Shown in pieces: positions 30,947 through 40,131 of a stretch of DNA of 41,214 nt. Under the pieces are notes generated by a model. That model worked only from the letters and a program-made list of their open reading frames with translations, ran no database searches and was not told the DNA's origin. The stretch's first letter is position 1, and every line of letters begins with the position of its first letter. The stretch is taken from assembly GCA_965653565.1 (NCBI GenBank), contig CBFHAI010000039.1, positions 1 to 41,214 on the forward strand. Reading direction: 5' to 3'. A program made the position numbers and the translations under genes. Origin of the DNA: JALCLA01 sp965653565 (GTDB taxonomy: Bacteria; Pseudomonadota; Gammaproteobacteria; Xanthomonadales; Xanthomonadaceae).

Positions 30947-32082
30947 CAGGCCTTCCAGAGGCGTCCGAGATCGCGGCTTCCCAGATAGACCGGCAGCGAC
31001 AGGAAGGCCGCGGCGTTGAGTGCGACGAAACTGCCGGCGGTGGCCGCGAACGGCACGTGCCGCATCAGCTTCGGTGCCAGCAGGGTCACCGCTGCGACGC
31101 CGTAGGCGACGACCTGCAGCCAGAACGCGATGCGCGGCAACGCACCTTCGGCGAAGGCGGCACCGACGAAGGCACCGATCAGCGCCCACGGCGCGATCAG
31201 GCGCGCGACCTTGTGCGAGATCCACGCGAAAAACGCCGGATTCAAGGTCGGTTTCATCAGCCACGGCAGCGCCGCCATCAACTGCCAGTTGCCGGCCAGC
31301 GTGCGCAGTTTCCGGCGGAATTCGCGGCGCAGGTCGCTGCCCGGCACGTCGAATGCCACCGCATCGCGCGCCACCCAGATGCGTGCGCCTTGTTGCAGGG
31401 CCTGCAGTGGCGTGTAGACATCGTCGAGCAGCAGGCCGATCGGCAAGGGACGGAATACCGCGGTGCGGATCGCATACACCGCGCCGCTCGCCGCATGGGC
31501 CCAACCCAGGCGCGCTTCGGCTTCGCGCAAAGTGCGCTCGATGCAGCCGTAGCTGCCTTCGGCGGCGACGGCGTTGGCGTCGCCGCCGGGTTCGAGCGTG
31601 CGCAGCTCGCCGGAAACGACCCCGATGCGGCCGTCGAGAAACGGCGCCACCAGTGCGCCGAGCGTGCGCCGGTCGAAGCGCTGCCGCGCATCGGCGAACA
31701 CGGTGATCGGCGTACGCACCTGCGCCATCGCCGCATTCAGTGCCGCGCTCTTGCCGAGCGATCGCGGCAGGCACAGCACGCGCAAGCGCGAATCCTTCAT
31801 CGCCCAGGCACTGGCCGCGGTGCCGTCGCTGCTGCCGTCGTCCACCAGCAGGATATTGAGGCGGTCGGCCGGATAATCGCTGTCGAGCAGATTGCGCAGC
31901 CGCGCTTCGATGCGCGGCGCTTCGTTGCGCGCCGCCACCACGATCGTGATCGGCGGGAAATATTCGGCGCGGTGCGGCTCGCGGCCGAAACGGCGCGCCA
32001 GCAGCAGCGCCAGCAGCGGATAGCCGGCGTAGGTGTAGGCGGCGATCGCCAGGCAAACCCAGAACAGTGCGTCGAAGTTCAT
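30946..32082 (-). CDS. Membrane-bound glycosyltransferase family 2
   Basis: A 378-residue GT2 enzyme with an N-terminal membrane anchor (residues 5-28) and C-terminal hydrophobic segments (about 285-365), as in processive or polymer-modifying enzymes of the IcaA-like group. ITIVVAARNEAPRIEARL, NILLVDDGSSDGTA and SLGKSAALNAAM are clear. The expected DxD reads FADARQRF, a variant that recurs in this subgroup. SGAVYAIRTAVF and DDVYTPLQALQQGAR are acceptor-side motifs (the latter giving the ED-like position). It overlaps the deacetylase stop in ATGA. Confidence 0.9.
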   Translation of the reverse strand: MNFDALFWVCLAIAAYTYAGYPLLALLLARRFGREPHRAEYFPPITIVVAARNEAPRIEARLRNLLDSDYPADRLNILLVDDGSSDGTAASAWAMKDSRLRVLCLPRSLGKSAALNAAMAQVRTPITVFADARQRFDRRTLGALVAPFLDGRIGVVSGELRTLEPGGDANAVAAEGSYGCIERTLREAEARLGWAHAASGAVYAIRTAVFRPLPIGLLLDDVYTPLQALQQGARIWVARDAVAFDVPGSDLRREFRRKLRTLAGNWQLMAALPWLMKPTLNPAFFAWISHKVARLIAPWALIGAFVGAAFAEGALPRIAFWLQVVAYGVAAVTLLAPKLMRHVPFAATAGSFVALNAAAFLSLPVYLGSRDLGRLWKA

Positions 32083-32942
32083 CGCAGCAGCGCCTCGCGC
32101 AAGCGGTCGTAACGCGCATCGCCGATCAGCAGTTTCGGCACGCGCAGAACACGATGCCGCCAGCGCATCGCATTCACCGCGGGGCCGTGCCAGGCGAGGA
32201 TCTGGTCGAAGGTGTCGAGCGTCGTATCGCGGGTGATCGCCACCCGCTGCAGATAACCGCCGGCTCCGCCGTCGCGATTGTCGCCCGGCGAGGAATCGAA
32301 CACGTGCCGGTAGCCTTCGGCATAGGCGGTCTGCAATTCGCGCATCGCGCCGCGGCCGCCCGGCAGGGCGAGCAGGTCGACCGGCTTGCCGGTTTCCTGT
32401 TCCAGCAGATATTTGCTTTCGCGCAGTTCGTCGCGCAATGCCGAGGCGCTCAGCCCGCTGAGGAAGCGATGCGTCGCGCCGTGCGCGCCGATGCACATGC
32501 CGGCGTCGGACAGTTGCCGCAGTTGCGCGGCGGTGACGCTGCCGGCCCGCCCGACGAAGCCGCTGGTGATGAAGAACGCCGCGCGCAGGCCGAGCGATTG
32601 CAGGCATGGCAGCGCGATCGTGGCGTCGGTGGCTTCGCCGTCGTCGAACGTGATCATCACTTCGGGCGTCGTGCTCGAGCTTGCGTCGATCGCATCGCCG
32701 GGCAGCCAGGCGCGGCCGCGCGCTTGGCGCACATGTCGCATCTGCCGCTCGAACGCCTCCGGCGTGACGCTGTAGCGCGGATCGAAATGGCCGTCGTCCT
32801 GCGGCCCGCGATGCAGGCCGTGGTACATGAGCACGACCAGACGCGCCGGAAAGACGGTGGCGCGCTGCGATCGAGTTCCATCGGCTTGCGATGGCGCCGC
32901 CGCGTTCGACACGTCGACTTGCGATGCGACCACGCTATCCAT
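32079..32942 (-). CDS. NodB-like polysaccharide deacetylase
   Basis: A 287-residue carbohydrate esterase family 4 protein predicted to remove N- or O-acetyl groups from the polymer or its precursor. VVLMYHGL (36-43) and MITFDDG (96-102) hold the catalytic and metal Asp (Asp100, Asp101); IGAHGATHRFLS holds metal ligands His154 and His158; LLALPGG is motif 3. I chose ATG 32942 because GGGAG lies 8 bases upstream; it overlaps the previous gene by 8 bases. There is no obvious signal peptide, so location is uncertain. The position after the usual TFDDG is Glu, not Tyr. Confidence 0.9.
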   Translation of the reverse strand: MDSVVASQVDVSNAAAPSQADGTRSQRATVFPARLVVLMYHGLHRGPQDDGHFDPRYSVTPEAFERQMRHVRQARGRAWLPGDAIDASSSTTPEVMITFDDGEATDATIALPCLQSLGLRAAFFITSGFVGRAGSVTAAQLRQLSDAGMCIGAHGATHRFLSGLSASALRDELRESKYLLEQETGKPVDLLALPGGRGAMRELQTAYAEGYRHVFDSSPGDNRDGGAGGYLQRVAITRDTTLDTFDQILAWHGPAVNAMRWRHRVLRVPKLLIGDARYDRLREALLR

Positions 32943-34227
32943 CGCCGAGCTCCCGTGCGCGCGCCGCTTCGAGCGTGACCGCGCGCAGCAGCAGTCCGAC
33001 ATAGAGCCAGAAATGCGCGATCATCGGATAGTGCGTGAAGCGGTCGCCGAAACTGTTGCCGCACAACAGGGCGAGAAACGCGCCGCCGAGGCCGAGCGCC
33101 AGGCCGTAGGTCCAACTGCCGGCCGCAACATTGCGCAGCGTGTACCGCAGCAACCGTGCGATGCTCCAGAGCATGCCGAGCAGCACGAAGGCGCCGACCA
33201 GGCCTTTCTCGGTGAGTTCGCGCAGGAAGAAGTTATGCGTGTCGGTCTGGTACGGGTTGATTTCGGCGTGATGGAATGTGTGGAAGCCCGAGCCGAGCAG
33301 CGGTCGCTGTTTGAACTGGGCCTGCGCCACTTGCCAGAATTCGAAGCGGTGCTCGGTGCTTTCGTCGCGCCGGCCTTCTTCGATCTCGATGCTGTCGAAG
33401 CGTTCCAGCACCGATGGCGGCAGTATCGACGGCAGGATCATCAACGCGAGCGCGGCCGGCAACAGCACGCGCATGCCGGCGCGGCGCAGCAGCACGATCA
33501 GCGCGGCGCCGCACAGGATCGCGACATAGGCGGTGCGCGAATAACTGAGCACCACGCCGGTACCCGCACCCACGGCGCCGGCGGCGAACAGCAAGCGCCA
33601 GCGCCAGTCGGCACGCACGCCGAGCAGCAGGCCGAGCGACACCAGCGAGGCGGTGACGCACCAGGCGCCGAACTCGTTCGCGCCCAGTTCCGAAAACGTG
33701 CCCGAAACCCGCAGATCGTGGCTGTAATGCCACGAATTCACCGCCGCGTTCTGGCTCAGCACGACGCTGAGCATGTACGGCAGCGGGATCAGCGAGGCCA
33801 GGATCATGCGGCGCAGGCCGGCCTCGTCGGCCACGCTCATCTGCGCCAGGAAGACGAAGGCCACCGCGATCATCTGATCTTTCAGGATGTTGAAATGCGG
33901 GGCGCCGTCGCGCACCGACCCCAGCCCGACGAACAATGCGAGCACCGACATGGCGATGTAGGTCCACACCCAACCGTTGACGCCCGGGCCGCGTACGGTG
34001 CGCAGGCCGGTGCGCCAGGCCATCAGCAGCGACGCCAGCAACATCACATTGAGGAAGTTCAGGCCGCCGCCGAATTTCGGCAGGTGCAGCGAGTAGATGT
34101 TCTGCAGCGGGATCAGCGCGACGAAAGCGAGAAAGGCCCAGTTCTGCGAGGCAACTCGCTGCGTCTGCGACGCCGCGCCGAGTTCCGCCGGCGCGGCGAG
34201 CGGCAGTGGTCGGCTCGCGGCGTTCAT
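32935..34227 (-). CDS. O-antigen ligase/Wzy-type polymerase family protein
   Basis: A 430-residue polytopic membrane protein with about ten to twelve hydrophobic segments. The large periplasmic loop carries the family signature QTDTHNFFLRELTEKGLVG (about 332-350) preceded by PLLGSGFHTFHH. In a Wzx/Wzy pathway this is the likely polymerase that joins repeat units in the periplasm; ligase activity cannot be excluded. In exosortase-associated loci a similar position often holds the exosortase-O-antigen-ligase type genes. The start overlaps the upstream stop in ATGA. Confidence 0.9.
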   Translation of the reverse strand: MNAASRPLPLAAPAELGAASQTQRVASQNWAFLAFVALIPLQNIYSLHLPKFGGGLNFLNVMLLASLLMAWRTGLRTVRGPGVNGWVWTYIAMSVLALFVGLGSVRDGAPHFNILKDQMIAVAFVFLAQMSVADEAGLRRMILASLIPLPYMLSVVLSQNAAVNSWHYSHDLRVSGTFSELGANEFGAWCVTASLVSLGLLLGVRADWRWRLLFAAGAVGAGTGVVLSYSRTAYVAILCGAALIVLLRRAGMRVLLPAALALMILPSILPPSVLERFDSIEIEEGRRDESTEHRFEFWQVAQAQFKQRPLLGSGFHTFHHAEINPYQTDTHNFFLRELTEKGLVGAFVLLGMLWSIARLLRYTLRNVAAGSWTYGLALGLGGAFLALLCGNSFGDRFTHYPMIAHFWLYVGLLLRAVTLEAARARELGDG

Positions 34228-35315
34228 GCGGCGAGCGCCTCGTCGTAAACCTGCTCGTAAGCATCGGCCATGCGCGATACCGAGAAGCGCTCGATCACGC
34301 GTTGGCGCAGGCGTTCGTCCGGCTTGTCGCGCCGCGGCTGCGCGGCGATCGCATCGGCCAGCGCCAGATGATCGCCGGCCGGCAGCACGCGGCAGCCCGG
34401 CAGGTTCTCCAGCACGCGCGGCAAGGCGCCGACATCCGACGCCAGCACCGGACAGCCGCAACTCAAGGCTTCGAGCACGGTGAGCGGCATGCCTTCGCTG
34501 AGCGATGGCAACACGAAAGCATCGAGTTGCGGATACCAGTCTTCGAGCGATGCGCAATTGCCCGCCAGCTTCACCACATCGTCCAGGCCGAGCTTGTGCA
34601 CCAGCGCCTGCAGGTTCTCGCGCAGCGGACCCTCGCCGTGGATGACCAGTTCGACATCGACGCCCCGCGTACGGCATTCGGACAACGCGAAGATCAGCTG
34701 ATCGAGATTCTTCTCCGGCGACAGCCGCGCGGCGGTGCCGAGTTTCAGCGCTCCTTGCGCTGCACGGTCGCGCGGCCGGAAGCGTTCGACATCGATGCCG
34801 TTGTCGATGCAGCGCACACGGGATCGGTCGACGCCGGCGGCGCCCAGTTCTTCCGCGATCGCCTCCGACACCGCACAAACGCGCTCGAAACTGCGCAATA
34901 GCCGCAGTTCGAGCGCGCGATAGAGCCGCAGACGCGCGTGGTCCTGCAACCAGCCATGCATCGTCGCGACGCGACGCAGGCCGATACCGCTCGACGCCAT
35001 GCGGCCATACACCACCGATTTGTAGTCGTGGCAGTGAAGGATGCGCGCGCCGCGGTCGTACGCCTGCGCCAGATGCGAGCGCAGGTTGTCGACGCAACGC
35101 AGATCGACCTGCCCGCGACAGGGTACGGCGATGGTCCGCAGGCCGCGGCTCGCCGCGGTATCGAGCAGATCGGGCGCGCGCTCGCCGTGATGGGCGAACG
35201 CCGCGAGCACCGGATGCGTACCGCGGCGCGCCTGTTCGCCGCACAGACCGAGCAGCATGTGCTCGGCCCCGTACAGGCCGATCGACGAGCGAAGGTGGAT
35301 GACCACTGCCGTCAT
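34224..35315 (-). CDS. Glycosyltransferase family 4
   Basis: A 363-residue GT-B retaining glycosyltransferase. The N-terminal domain has SSIGLYGAEHMLLGL and ILHCHDYKSVVYGR; the linker has CIDNGIDVERF; the C-terminal domain has LGTAARLSPEKNLDQLI and the EX7E motif SEGMPLTVLEALSCG. No membrane segment is seen, so it is peripheral on the cytoplasmic side. Both ends overlap neighbours by 4 bases. The acceptor is presumably the growing lipid-linked oligosaccharide. Confidence 0.94.
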   Translation of the reverse strand: MTAVVIHLRSSIGLYGAEHMLLGLCGEQARRGTHPVLAAFAHHGERAPDLLDTAASRGLRTIAVPCRGQVDLRCVDNLRSHLAQAYDRGARILHCHDYKSVVYGRMASSGIGLRRVATMHGWLQDHARLRLYRALELRLLRSFERVCAVSEAIAEELGAAGVDRSRVRCIDNGIDVERFRPRDRAAQGALKLGTAARLSPEKNLDQLIFALSECRTRGVDVELVIHGEGPLRENLQALVHKLGLDDVVKLAGNCASLEDWYPQLDAFVLPSLSEGMPLTVLEALSCGCPVLASDVGALPRVLENLPGCRVLPAGDHLALADAIAAQPRRDKPDERLRQRVIERFSVSRMADAYEQVYDEALAA

Positions 35316-36544
35316 GAGTCCGCCAGCTGCAGACGGCAGGTGCGATACAACTTGTCGAAGCCGTCGAGCATCGCGCCGATCGAGAATTGCTGCTCGATGC
35401 GCCGGCGCGCCGCTTCGCCCATGGCGCGCGCCTTGCCCGGGTCGCGCAGCAGCGATTCGAGTGCGCCGGCGATGCGCGTGGGCGTTCGCGGCGGCACCAG
35501 GATGCCGGCGTCTTCCGCTCCCACGACTTCCGGATTGCCGCCGACACTCGTCGCGATCACCGGCAGACCGCAGGCCATCGCTTCGAGCAGCGCGTTCGAC
35601 ATGCCTTCGGTGAGCGAACACAGCGCAAAGACATCGAGCAGCGGCAGCAGTGTTTCCACTTCGCGCCGCTCGCCGAGAAAATGCACGCGATGCGCGATGC
35701 CGGCCGACTCCGCCCGGCTTCGCAGCGAGGCTTCGAGCGGACCGCCGCCAATCAGCACCAGCGCCGCATCGGCATGATGCTCGGCGATCAGTGCGAAGCC
35801 GTCGAGCAGGTCCTGATGCCGTTTCACCGGCACCAGGCGCGCGGCGCAGCCGATCAGCCGGCCATGCGCCGGCAGGCCGGCGGCGGCGCGCAACGTCACT
35901 CGATCGGGCGCTCGCAACGGAGAAAAACGTTCGACATCGACGCCGTTCGGCAGGCAGCGGGTACGCGCGATGTCGATGTCTTCGTCGATCTGCAATTGAT
36001 CGAGCACCGCGCGCGAGGGCGCCACGATCCAATCGAACCGATGATTCAAGCGGCGGAATACCGCCCGCAATTTCGCGCTTTTCTGGAAGCCGGTATCGCG
36101 CCGGTTGCTGATTCGCACCAGCGGCCACGGCCCGCGCGGCAGCAGCGCACAGAACAGGTCGGATTTTTCGTGCTGCGACTGGATGACATCGTAGTAGCCG
36201 TGCTTCACGCGCCGGCGCAATTCGCGAAACGCGCGCCACGCACGCGGACCGTAGGCCGCGCCGATCGGCAGATATTCCAGCCTTACCCGATCGACCGGCG
36301 GCAGGCAGCACGACGGCGCCAGCCGGGTGGGCGGCTCGGTCAGCTGCACCACATCGATTTCATAGCGATCGGCATCCAGGCCGGTCAGCAGATTGCGCAG
36401 AAAACGTTCGCTGCCACCGGGCCCGAGTATCGCGGTGTCGGTGAGCAACAGGATGCGCAGGCGCGGCTCGCATTTGGCTGGCGGCGGCAGGTCGTCGCCA
36501 ACCAGATCCGGAATCAGCGATTGCGTCGACAGCAGCGGATTCAT
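35312..36544 (-). CDS. Glycosyltransferase family 4
   Basis: A 410-residue GT-B enzyme. LLLTDTAILGPGGSERFLRN is the N-terminal glycine-rich loop, CLPNGVDVERFSPL the interdomain segment, CAARLVPVKRHQDLLD the nucleotide-side strand, and TEGMSNALLEAMACG the EX7E motif. The first about 28 residues are an extra, probably flexible, extension. Neighbouring genes overlap it by 4 bases on each side. Donor sugar unknown. Confidence 0.94.
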   Translation of the reverse strand: MNPLLSTQSLIPDLVGDDLPPPAKCEPRLRILLLTDTAILGPGGSERFLRNLLTGLDADRYEIDVVQLTEPPTRLAPSCCLPPVDRVRLEYLPIGAAYGPRAWRAFRELRRRVKHGYYDVIQSQHEKSDLFCALLPRGPWPLVRISNRRDTGFQKSAKLRAVFRRLNHRFDWIVAPSRAVLDQLQIDEDIDIARTRCLPNGVDVERFSPLRAPDRVTLRAAAGLPAHGRLIGCAARLVPVKRHQDLLDGFALIAEHHADAALVLIGGGPLEASLRSRAESAGIAHRVHFLGERREVETLLPLLDVFALCSLTEGMSNALLEAMACGLPVIATSVGGNPEVVGAEDAGILVPPRTPTRIAGALESLLRDPGKARAMGEAARRRIEQQFSIGAMLDGFDKLYRTCRLQLADS

Positions 36545-37869
36545 CGTGCGCCCCCCGCATACACCAGGAACAGCGACAGCACATTTTCGCGAAAATCGGC
36601 ACCGCTCGCGTCGCTGCTGCGACGGTAGTGAGCGAGGCCCGCGCGCAGCATCCAGCGCGGCGCCAGGCGCTGCTCGGCCTGCAACGAGGCATACGTGTCG
36701 CGGTCGCGGCGCTGCTCGTCGTCGAACTCGAAACGCTCGCTGCCGAAATCGGCGAGCAGCGCCAGCCGCGGATTGATCAGGATGCGGCCATCGATGCGCG
36801 CGCCATGCGAATCCCGATCGAGCATCAGGGCCTGTTGCAGATAGTCGTAATCGTGCGCGAACAGCGCGAATTCCCATTCGCTGCGCACGCCGCGGTGTTG
36901 CCATTCGAGTTCGCCGCTGCGCAGGCGATAGACATCGGCGCCGATGCGCCAGCGCCGCGTGTGCTGCACGATGCCGGCGTCGATGTCGATCTCGGCGGCG
37001 AGATCGCGTCCGGCATCCGACAGTTCCTGCGCGAAATGCGCGCGCAGTTCGTTGCTGCCGGTCGGCGTCCAGCGCAGCGTGGCGCGCGCCAGCGGCCGCG
37101 AATGCGTCGGCAGCAGGCGCTGGTAGTTGATCCAGCCGTGGCCGACGGCCAGGTCGATACCGAGCCGCGGCGTCTGGTTGTCGAAACGCAGCAGCGCTTC
37201 GCTGCGCACGAAATCGATGGCGTCGGGCTGGTCGAAATCGACTTCGCCGGTCTCGGTCGCGAACGACCACGCGCGCACCGCATCGGTGCGCCGCTGCAAC
37301 GCCAGCGCCAGCGACGTGCGCGCATGGTCGAATTCGGGCGTGGCTTCGGCTTTTCCCTGCGAATACAGTGCCTCGGCGCGCGCCGACCAGCCGCGATCGT
37401 TGCCGAGCAGCAGCGCCGGACCGGTGAGCCAGACGTTGGTCTGCTGCCGGTTCGACGGCGAATCGGTTGCGAACACATCGACCGGTTCGATGTCGGCGTA
37501 ATCCTGGAACGTCCAGTACAACCGCTGCGGCAGCACCGCGACATCGACCGCGGCGGCCATCCGTGCGCGGAAATCCTCGTCGACGCCATCGTCGAGCGAT
37601 TGTTCGAATTCGAACCTCCCCGACCCGCGCGACTGCACGCGCTCGCTCGAATGCAGCAGCGAGAAATCGACGCGCGGAATCAGCAGCAGATCGTCGACCC
37701 GATCGTTCGGCGTGCGCAGCCGGTTGTCGCTGGCTTCCAGGCCGGCCTGCAATTCGTAGCGGAAATGATCGCTTTCCTGCGCGGCGCAGGGGGCGGTACC
37801 GAGCGCGGCGCAAAGCGCGGCGGACAGCGCGCGGCGGACGCATCGCGGCGTCGGCGGGGGCGGGATCAT
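36541..37869 (-). CDS. Putative outer-membrane beta-barrel of the polysaccharide locus
   Basis: A 442-residue protein with a signal peptide (cleavage near CAAQE) and strongly alternating, aromatic-flanked strands across its whole length (DHFRYELQAGLEASDNRL, RVDFSLLHSSERV, FEFEQSLDD, WSARAEALYSQGKA and so on), as expected of an outer-membrane barrel. The position next to Wza, Wzz and kinase-like genes matches the uncharacterised barrel of PEP-CTERM-type loci (EpsL/pepcterm_hypo type), thought to aid export. The final residues are not the usual aromatic end (VYAGGAR). The RBS is distant from the ATG, so a nearby non-ATG start is possible. No catalytic motif is seen. Confidence 0.72.
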   Translation of the reverse strand: MIPPPPTPRCVRRALSAALCAALGTAPCAAQESDHFRYELQAGLEASDNRLRTPNDRVDDLLLIPRVDFSLLHSSERVQSRGSGRFEFEQSLDDGVDEDFRARMAAAVDVAVLPQRLYWTFQDYADIEPVDVFATDSPSNRQQTNVWLTGPALLLGNDRGWSARAEALYSQGKAEATPEFDHARTSLALALQRRTDAVRAWSFATETGEVDFDQPDAIDFVRSEALLRFDNQTPRLGIDLAVGHGWINYQRLLPTHSRPLARATLRWTPTGSNELRAHFAQELSDAGRDLAAEIDIDAGIVQHTRRWRIGADVYRLRSGELEWQHRGVRSEWEFALFAHDYDYLQQALMLDRDSHGARIDGRILINPRLALLADFGSERFEFDDEQRRDRDTYASLQAEQRLAPRWMLRAGLAHYRRSSDASGADFRENVLSLFLVYAGGAR

Positions 37870-37897
37870 GCGAGGCGCCGGTCCCGGGTGGCTGCCG

Positions 37898-38668
37898 TCA
37901 CGGCAACTGATTGAACACCACGCCGGCGAAGCGCGTGGGATCGAAAACCTGCGCGGCCTGCGCGATGTCGTCGCGCGTATGCATCGCTTCGCCCGCCACC
38001 AGCACGACGAGGTCGGCGCGCTCGGCCAGCACGCGCGCTTCGGGCGCGCCGCGCGCCGGCGGTGCATCGAGCACCACGCAGCGATCGGGATAGCGACCGT
38101 GCAGTTCGTCGACCAGCGAGCGCATGCGCAGCGACGCCAGGCGGTCGCCGCCGTTGCGCGTCTGTCCGCCGGCCGGAATCACCCGCAGGCGCGGCACGCC
38201 GGCCGGATGCAGGATGGTTTCGACGCCGAGCGTCGGCGTACGCAGATAGTCGATCAGGCCCGGACCATCGACATCGAACACGCGATCGGCGGAGGGCCGC
38301 CGCAGATTGCAGTCGATCAGCAGCGCGGTGCGATCTTCATCGAGCGCGATCGCGGCGGCCAGGTTGCGCGCGACGAAACTGGCGCCGCAATTGGTGCGCA
38401 CGCCGGTGACGAGGATCACCGGATTGGCCACCGGACTGGCGAACAACAGCCGCGTGCGCAACTCGCGGAACAGATCGAGCGCGCGTTCGTCGGGCATGTC
38501 GGCATGCACCACACGCCGTGCGTCGAGCCGCATGCGATCGATCGGAGCGCCGTGGCGCATGCGTGCGATCGACGTGCCGGGCGCCGGTACGGGCGTGCGG
38601 CCGGGCAGCGGCAGGCGCGTGCGATCGCCGTCGTGTGCGGCGCGGAGCAGGGCGTGGGATTCGCTCAT
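37898..38668 (-). CDS. CpsD/BY-kinase-like ATPase with degraded P-loop
   Basis: A 256-residue cytoplasmic protein of the CpsD/CapB/Wzc kinase-domain family that partners a separate Wzz-type protein. Overall fold markers are present: the ELRTRLLF helix (69-76), Walker A' LLIDCNLRRPS (116-126) and Walker B VVLDAPP (198-204). The Walker A reads VTGVRTNCGAS (87-97), so the invariant Lys of GKS/T is Ala96. The C-terminus ends at VVFNQLP without the tyrosine cluster that BY-kinases autophosphorylate. I infer it does not act as an ordinary tyrosine kinase and may be a structural regulator of the Wzz-like protein, whose gene overlaps it by 4 bases. Confidence 0.88.
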   Translation of the reverse strand: MSESHALLRAAHDGDRTRLPLPGRTPVPAPGTSIARMRHGAPIDRMRLDARRVVHADMPDERALDLFRELRTRLLFASPVANPVILVTGVRTNCGASFVARNLAAAIALDEDRTALLIDCNLRRPSADRVFDVDGPGLIDYLRTPTLGVETILHPAGVPRLRVIPAGGQTRNGGDRLASLRMRSLVDELHGRYPDRCVVLDAPPARGAPEARVLAERADLVVLVAGEAMHTRDDIAQAAQVFDPTRFAGVVFNQLP

Positions 38669-40122
38669 GAGGATTGCATCAGCTTGACGAAAGAGGCTGC
38701 GGCCACCACTGCCACGGTGCATACCACCGCCACGCCCGCAATGCGCACATCGCGGCGCAGCAGGCGGCGGTCGGCCGGCGTCCAGAACGTCGGCACGTCG
38801 GCCAGCACCGGCAGGCCGGTGCGGCGCTGCACCGCGCCGGCGCTGCGCAGGTGCGGATCGAAGCGCACGAACAGGAACAGCAAACCGAGCGGCATCGCCG
38901 CTGCGGCGGCCAGGCCGCCGAGCGCGAAATGCGCGAAGCGCACGCCGGCCGGCCGCATCGGCAACGCCGCCGATTCGTGGATGCGCATGTTCAGGCCGCG
39001 GCCCTCTTCATCGAGCGCCATCGACACGCGCGCATATTCGAGTCGGCGCAGCAGATCCTGATAGAGGTCGCGCGCCACTTCGTGCTCGCGCAGCAACTCG
39101 GCGAATTCCGGCGGCGGCGCGGCCTGGCGCCGCAAACGTTCGGTTTCGGCCGCGATTTCGCGTTCGGTGGCGGCGATGCGGGCACGGATTTCGCTGCTGT
39201 CGCGTGCCACGGCGGGCCGGCTCGCGACGGCTGGCGGCGCCGCAGCCCGCCGTCCGCGCAGCGCATCGAGCTGGCGCTGCAGACGCACCACTTCGGGATG
39301 CGCATCGGTATAGCGCAGGCGATTCTCGGCGAGTTCCTCCTGCGCTGCAGCGATGCGCGCCGCGTACGGATCGTCGACCGCGGCCGCCGGAGCGGCGCCC
39401 GCGGATTGGCGTGCGGCCTCGTCGAGGCTGGCTTCATCGCGTGCCAGGCGCTGCCGCAAACCGGCCAGCCGCGACTCGACCACCGTCACCGGTTCGGCGC
39501 GCGCGTCGGGATTTTCCTTGCGATAGGCGATGAGGTGCGCTTCGGCCTGTTGCAGTTTCTCGTGGTAGCGCGCGGCCTGGTCGGCGATGAAGTCGTAGGC
39601 TTCGCGGCTTTCGCGCAACTGCGCGTCGCGGCTCTCGAGCATGAAGTGATCGGCGAACTGCTGCGCCACGTGTTGCGCGCGTTGCGCATTGTTGTCCCAA
39701 TACTCCACGCGGATCAGATTCTCGCGCGGCGCACCGATCACGGTGCGGGCCTGGATCGCTTCCACCAGACGCCCGCGTTCGGCCGGCGTCGGGTCGTCGG
39801 CGAGCCAGCCGTTCTTCTCCAGGATGTCGTCCATCACCTTGCGGCTGAACATCACCTCGCGCGCGATAATCGCGCGATCGGTGACACTGGTCGGCACCGC
39901 GCGGCCTTCCATCAGCTTCTGGATGGTCTTGTCCTCCGCCACCAGGATGGTGGTCGAGGCGAAATATTTCTTCGGCCAGTTCCATCCGATCGCGATCGCC
40001 GTCAGAGCGACCATGGCGAACAGCAGCCCCATCAGGACGGCGCGCCGGCGCCCCTCGCGCTGCATGGCGCTGAGCACTTCGCCGAGAGGCGCGCGGTCGT
40101 CGTCGCGAAGCAGATCACGCAT
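38665..40122 (-). CDS. Wzz-type polysaccharide chain-length determinant
   Basis: A 485-residue inner-membrane co-polymerase that sets polymer length. A first membrane segment lies near 29-47, followed by the Wzz motif region (KYFASTTILVAEDKTI). A long coiled-coil periplasmic part covers about 165-375, with heptad-rich segments such as EEELAENRLRY-like helices. The GNVR-like loop and Pro-rich SAALPMRPAGVRFAH precede the second membrane segment (about 408-432), and an extra C-terminal segment (about 462-481) follows. The subfamily looks like the chain-length proteins of PEP-CTERM-associated loci. It lacks a fused kinase; the kinase-like partner is the next gene. Confidence 0.92.
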   Translation of the reverse strand: MRDLLRDDDRAPLGEVLSAMQREGRRRAVLMGLLFAMVALTAIAIGWNWPKKYFASTTILVAEDKTIQKLMEGRAVPTSVTDRAIIAREVMFSRKVMDDILEKNGWLADDPTPAERGRLVEAIQARTVIGAPRENLIRVEYWDNNAQRAQHVAQQFADHFMLESRDAQLRESREAYDFIADQAARYHEKLQQAEAHLIAYRKENPDARAEPVTVVESRLAGLRQRLARDEASLDEAARQSAGAAPAAAVDDPYAARIAAAQEELAENRLRYTDAHPEVVRLQRQLDALRGRRAAAPPAVASRPAVARDSSEIRARIAATEREIAAETERLRRQAAPPPEFAELLREHEVARDLYQDLLRRLEYARVSMALDEEGRGLNMRIHESAALPMRPAGVRFAHFALGGLAAAAAMPLGLLFLFVRFDPHLRSAGAVQRRTGLPVLADVPTFWTPADRRLLRRDVRIAGVAVVCTVAVVAAASFVKLMQSS

Positions 40123-40131
40123 CGCGGCGGC

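Noticed and set aside
32935..34227. Exosortase identity for the polytopic membrane protein
   Set aside because: It carries the THNFFLRELTEKGLVG loop of the O-antigen ligase/Wzy family and lacks the exosortase Cys-Arg-His pattern.
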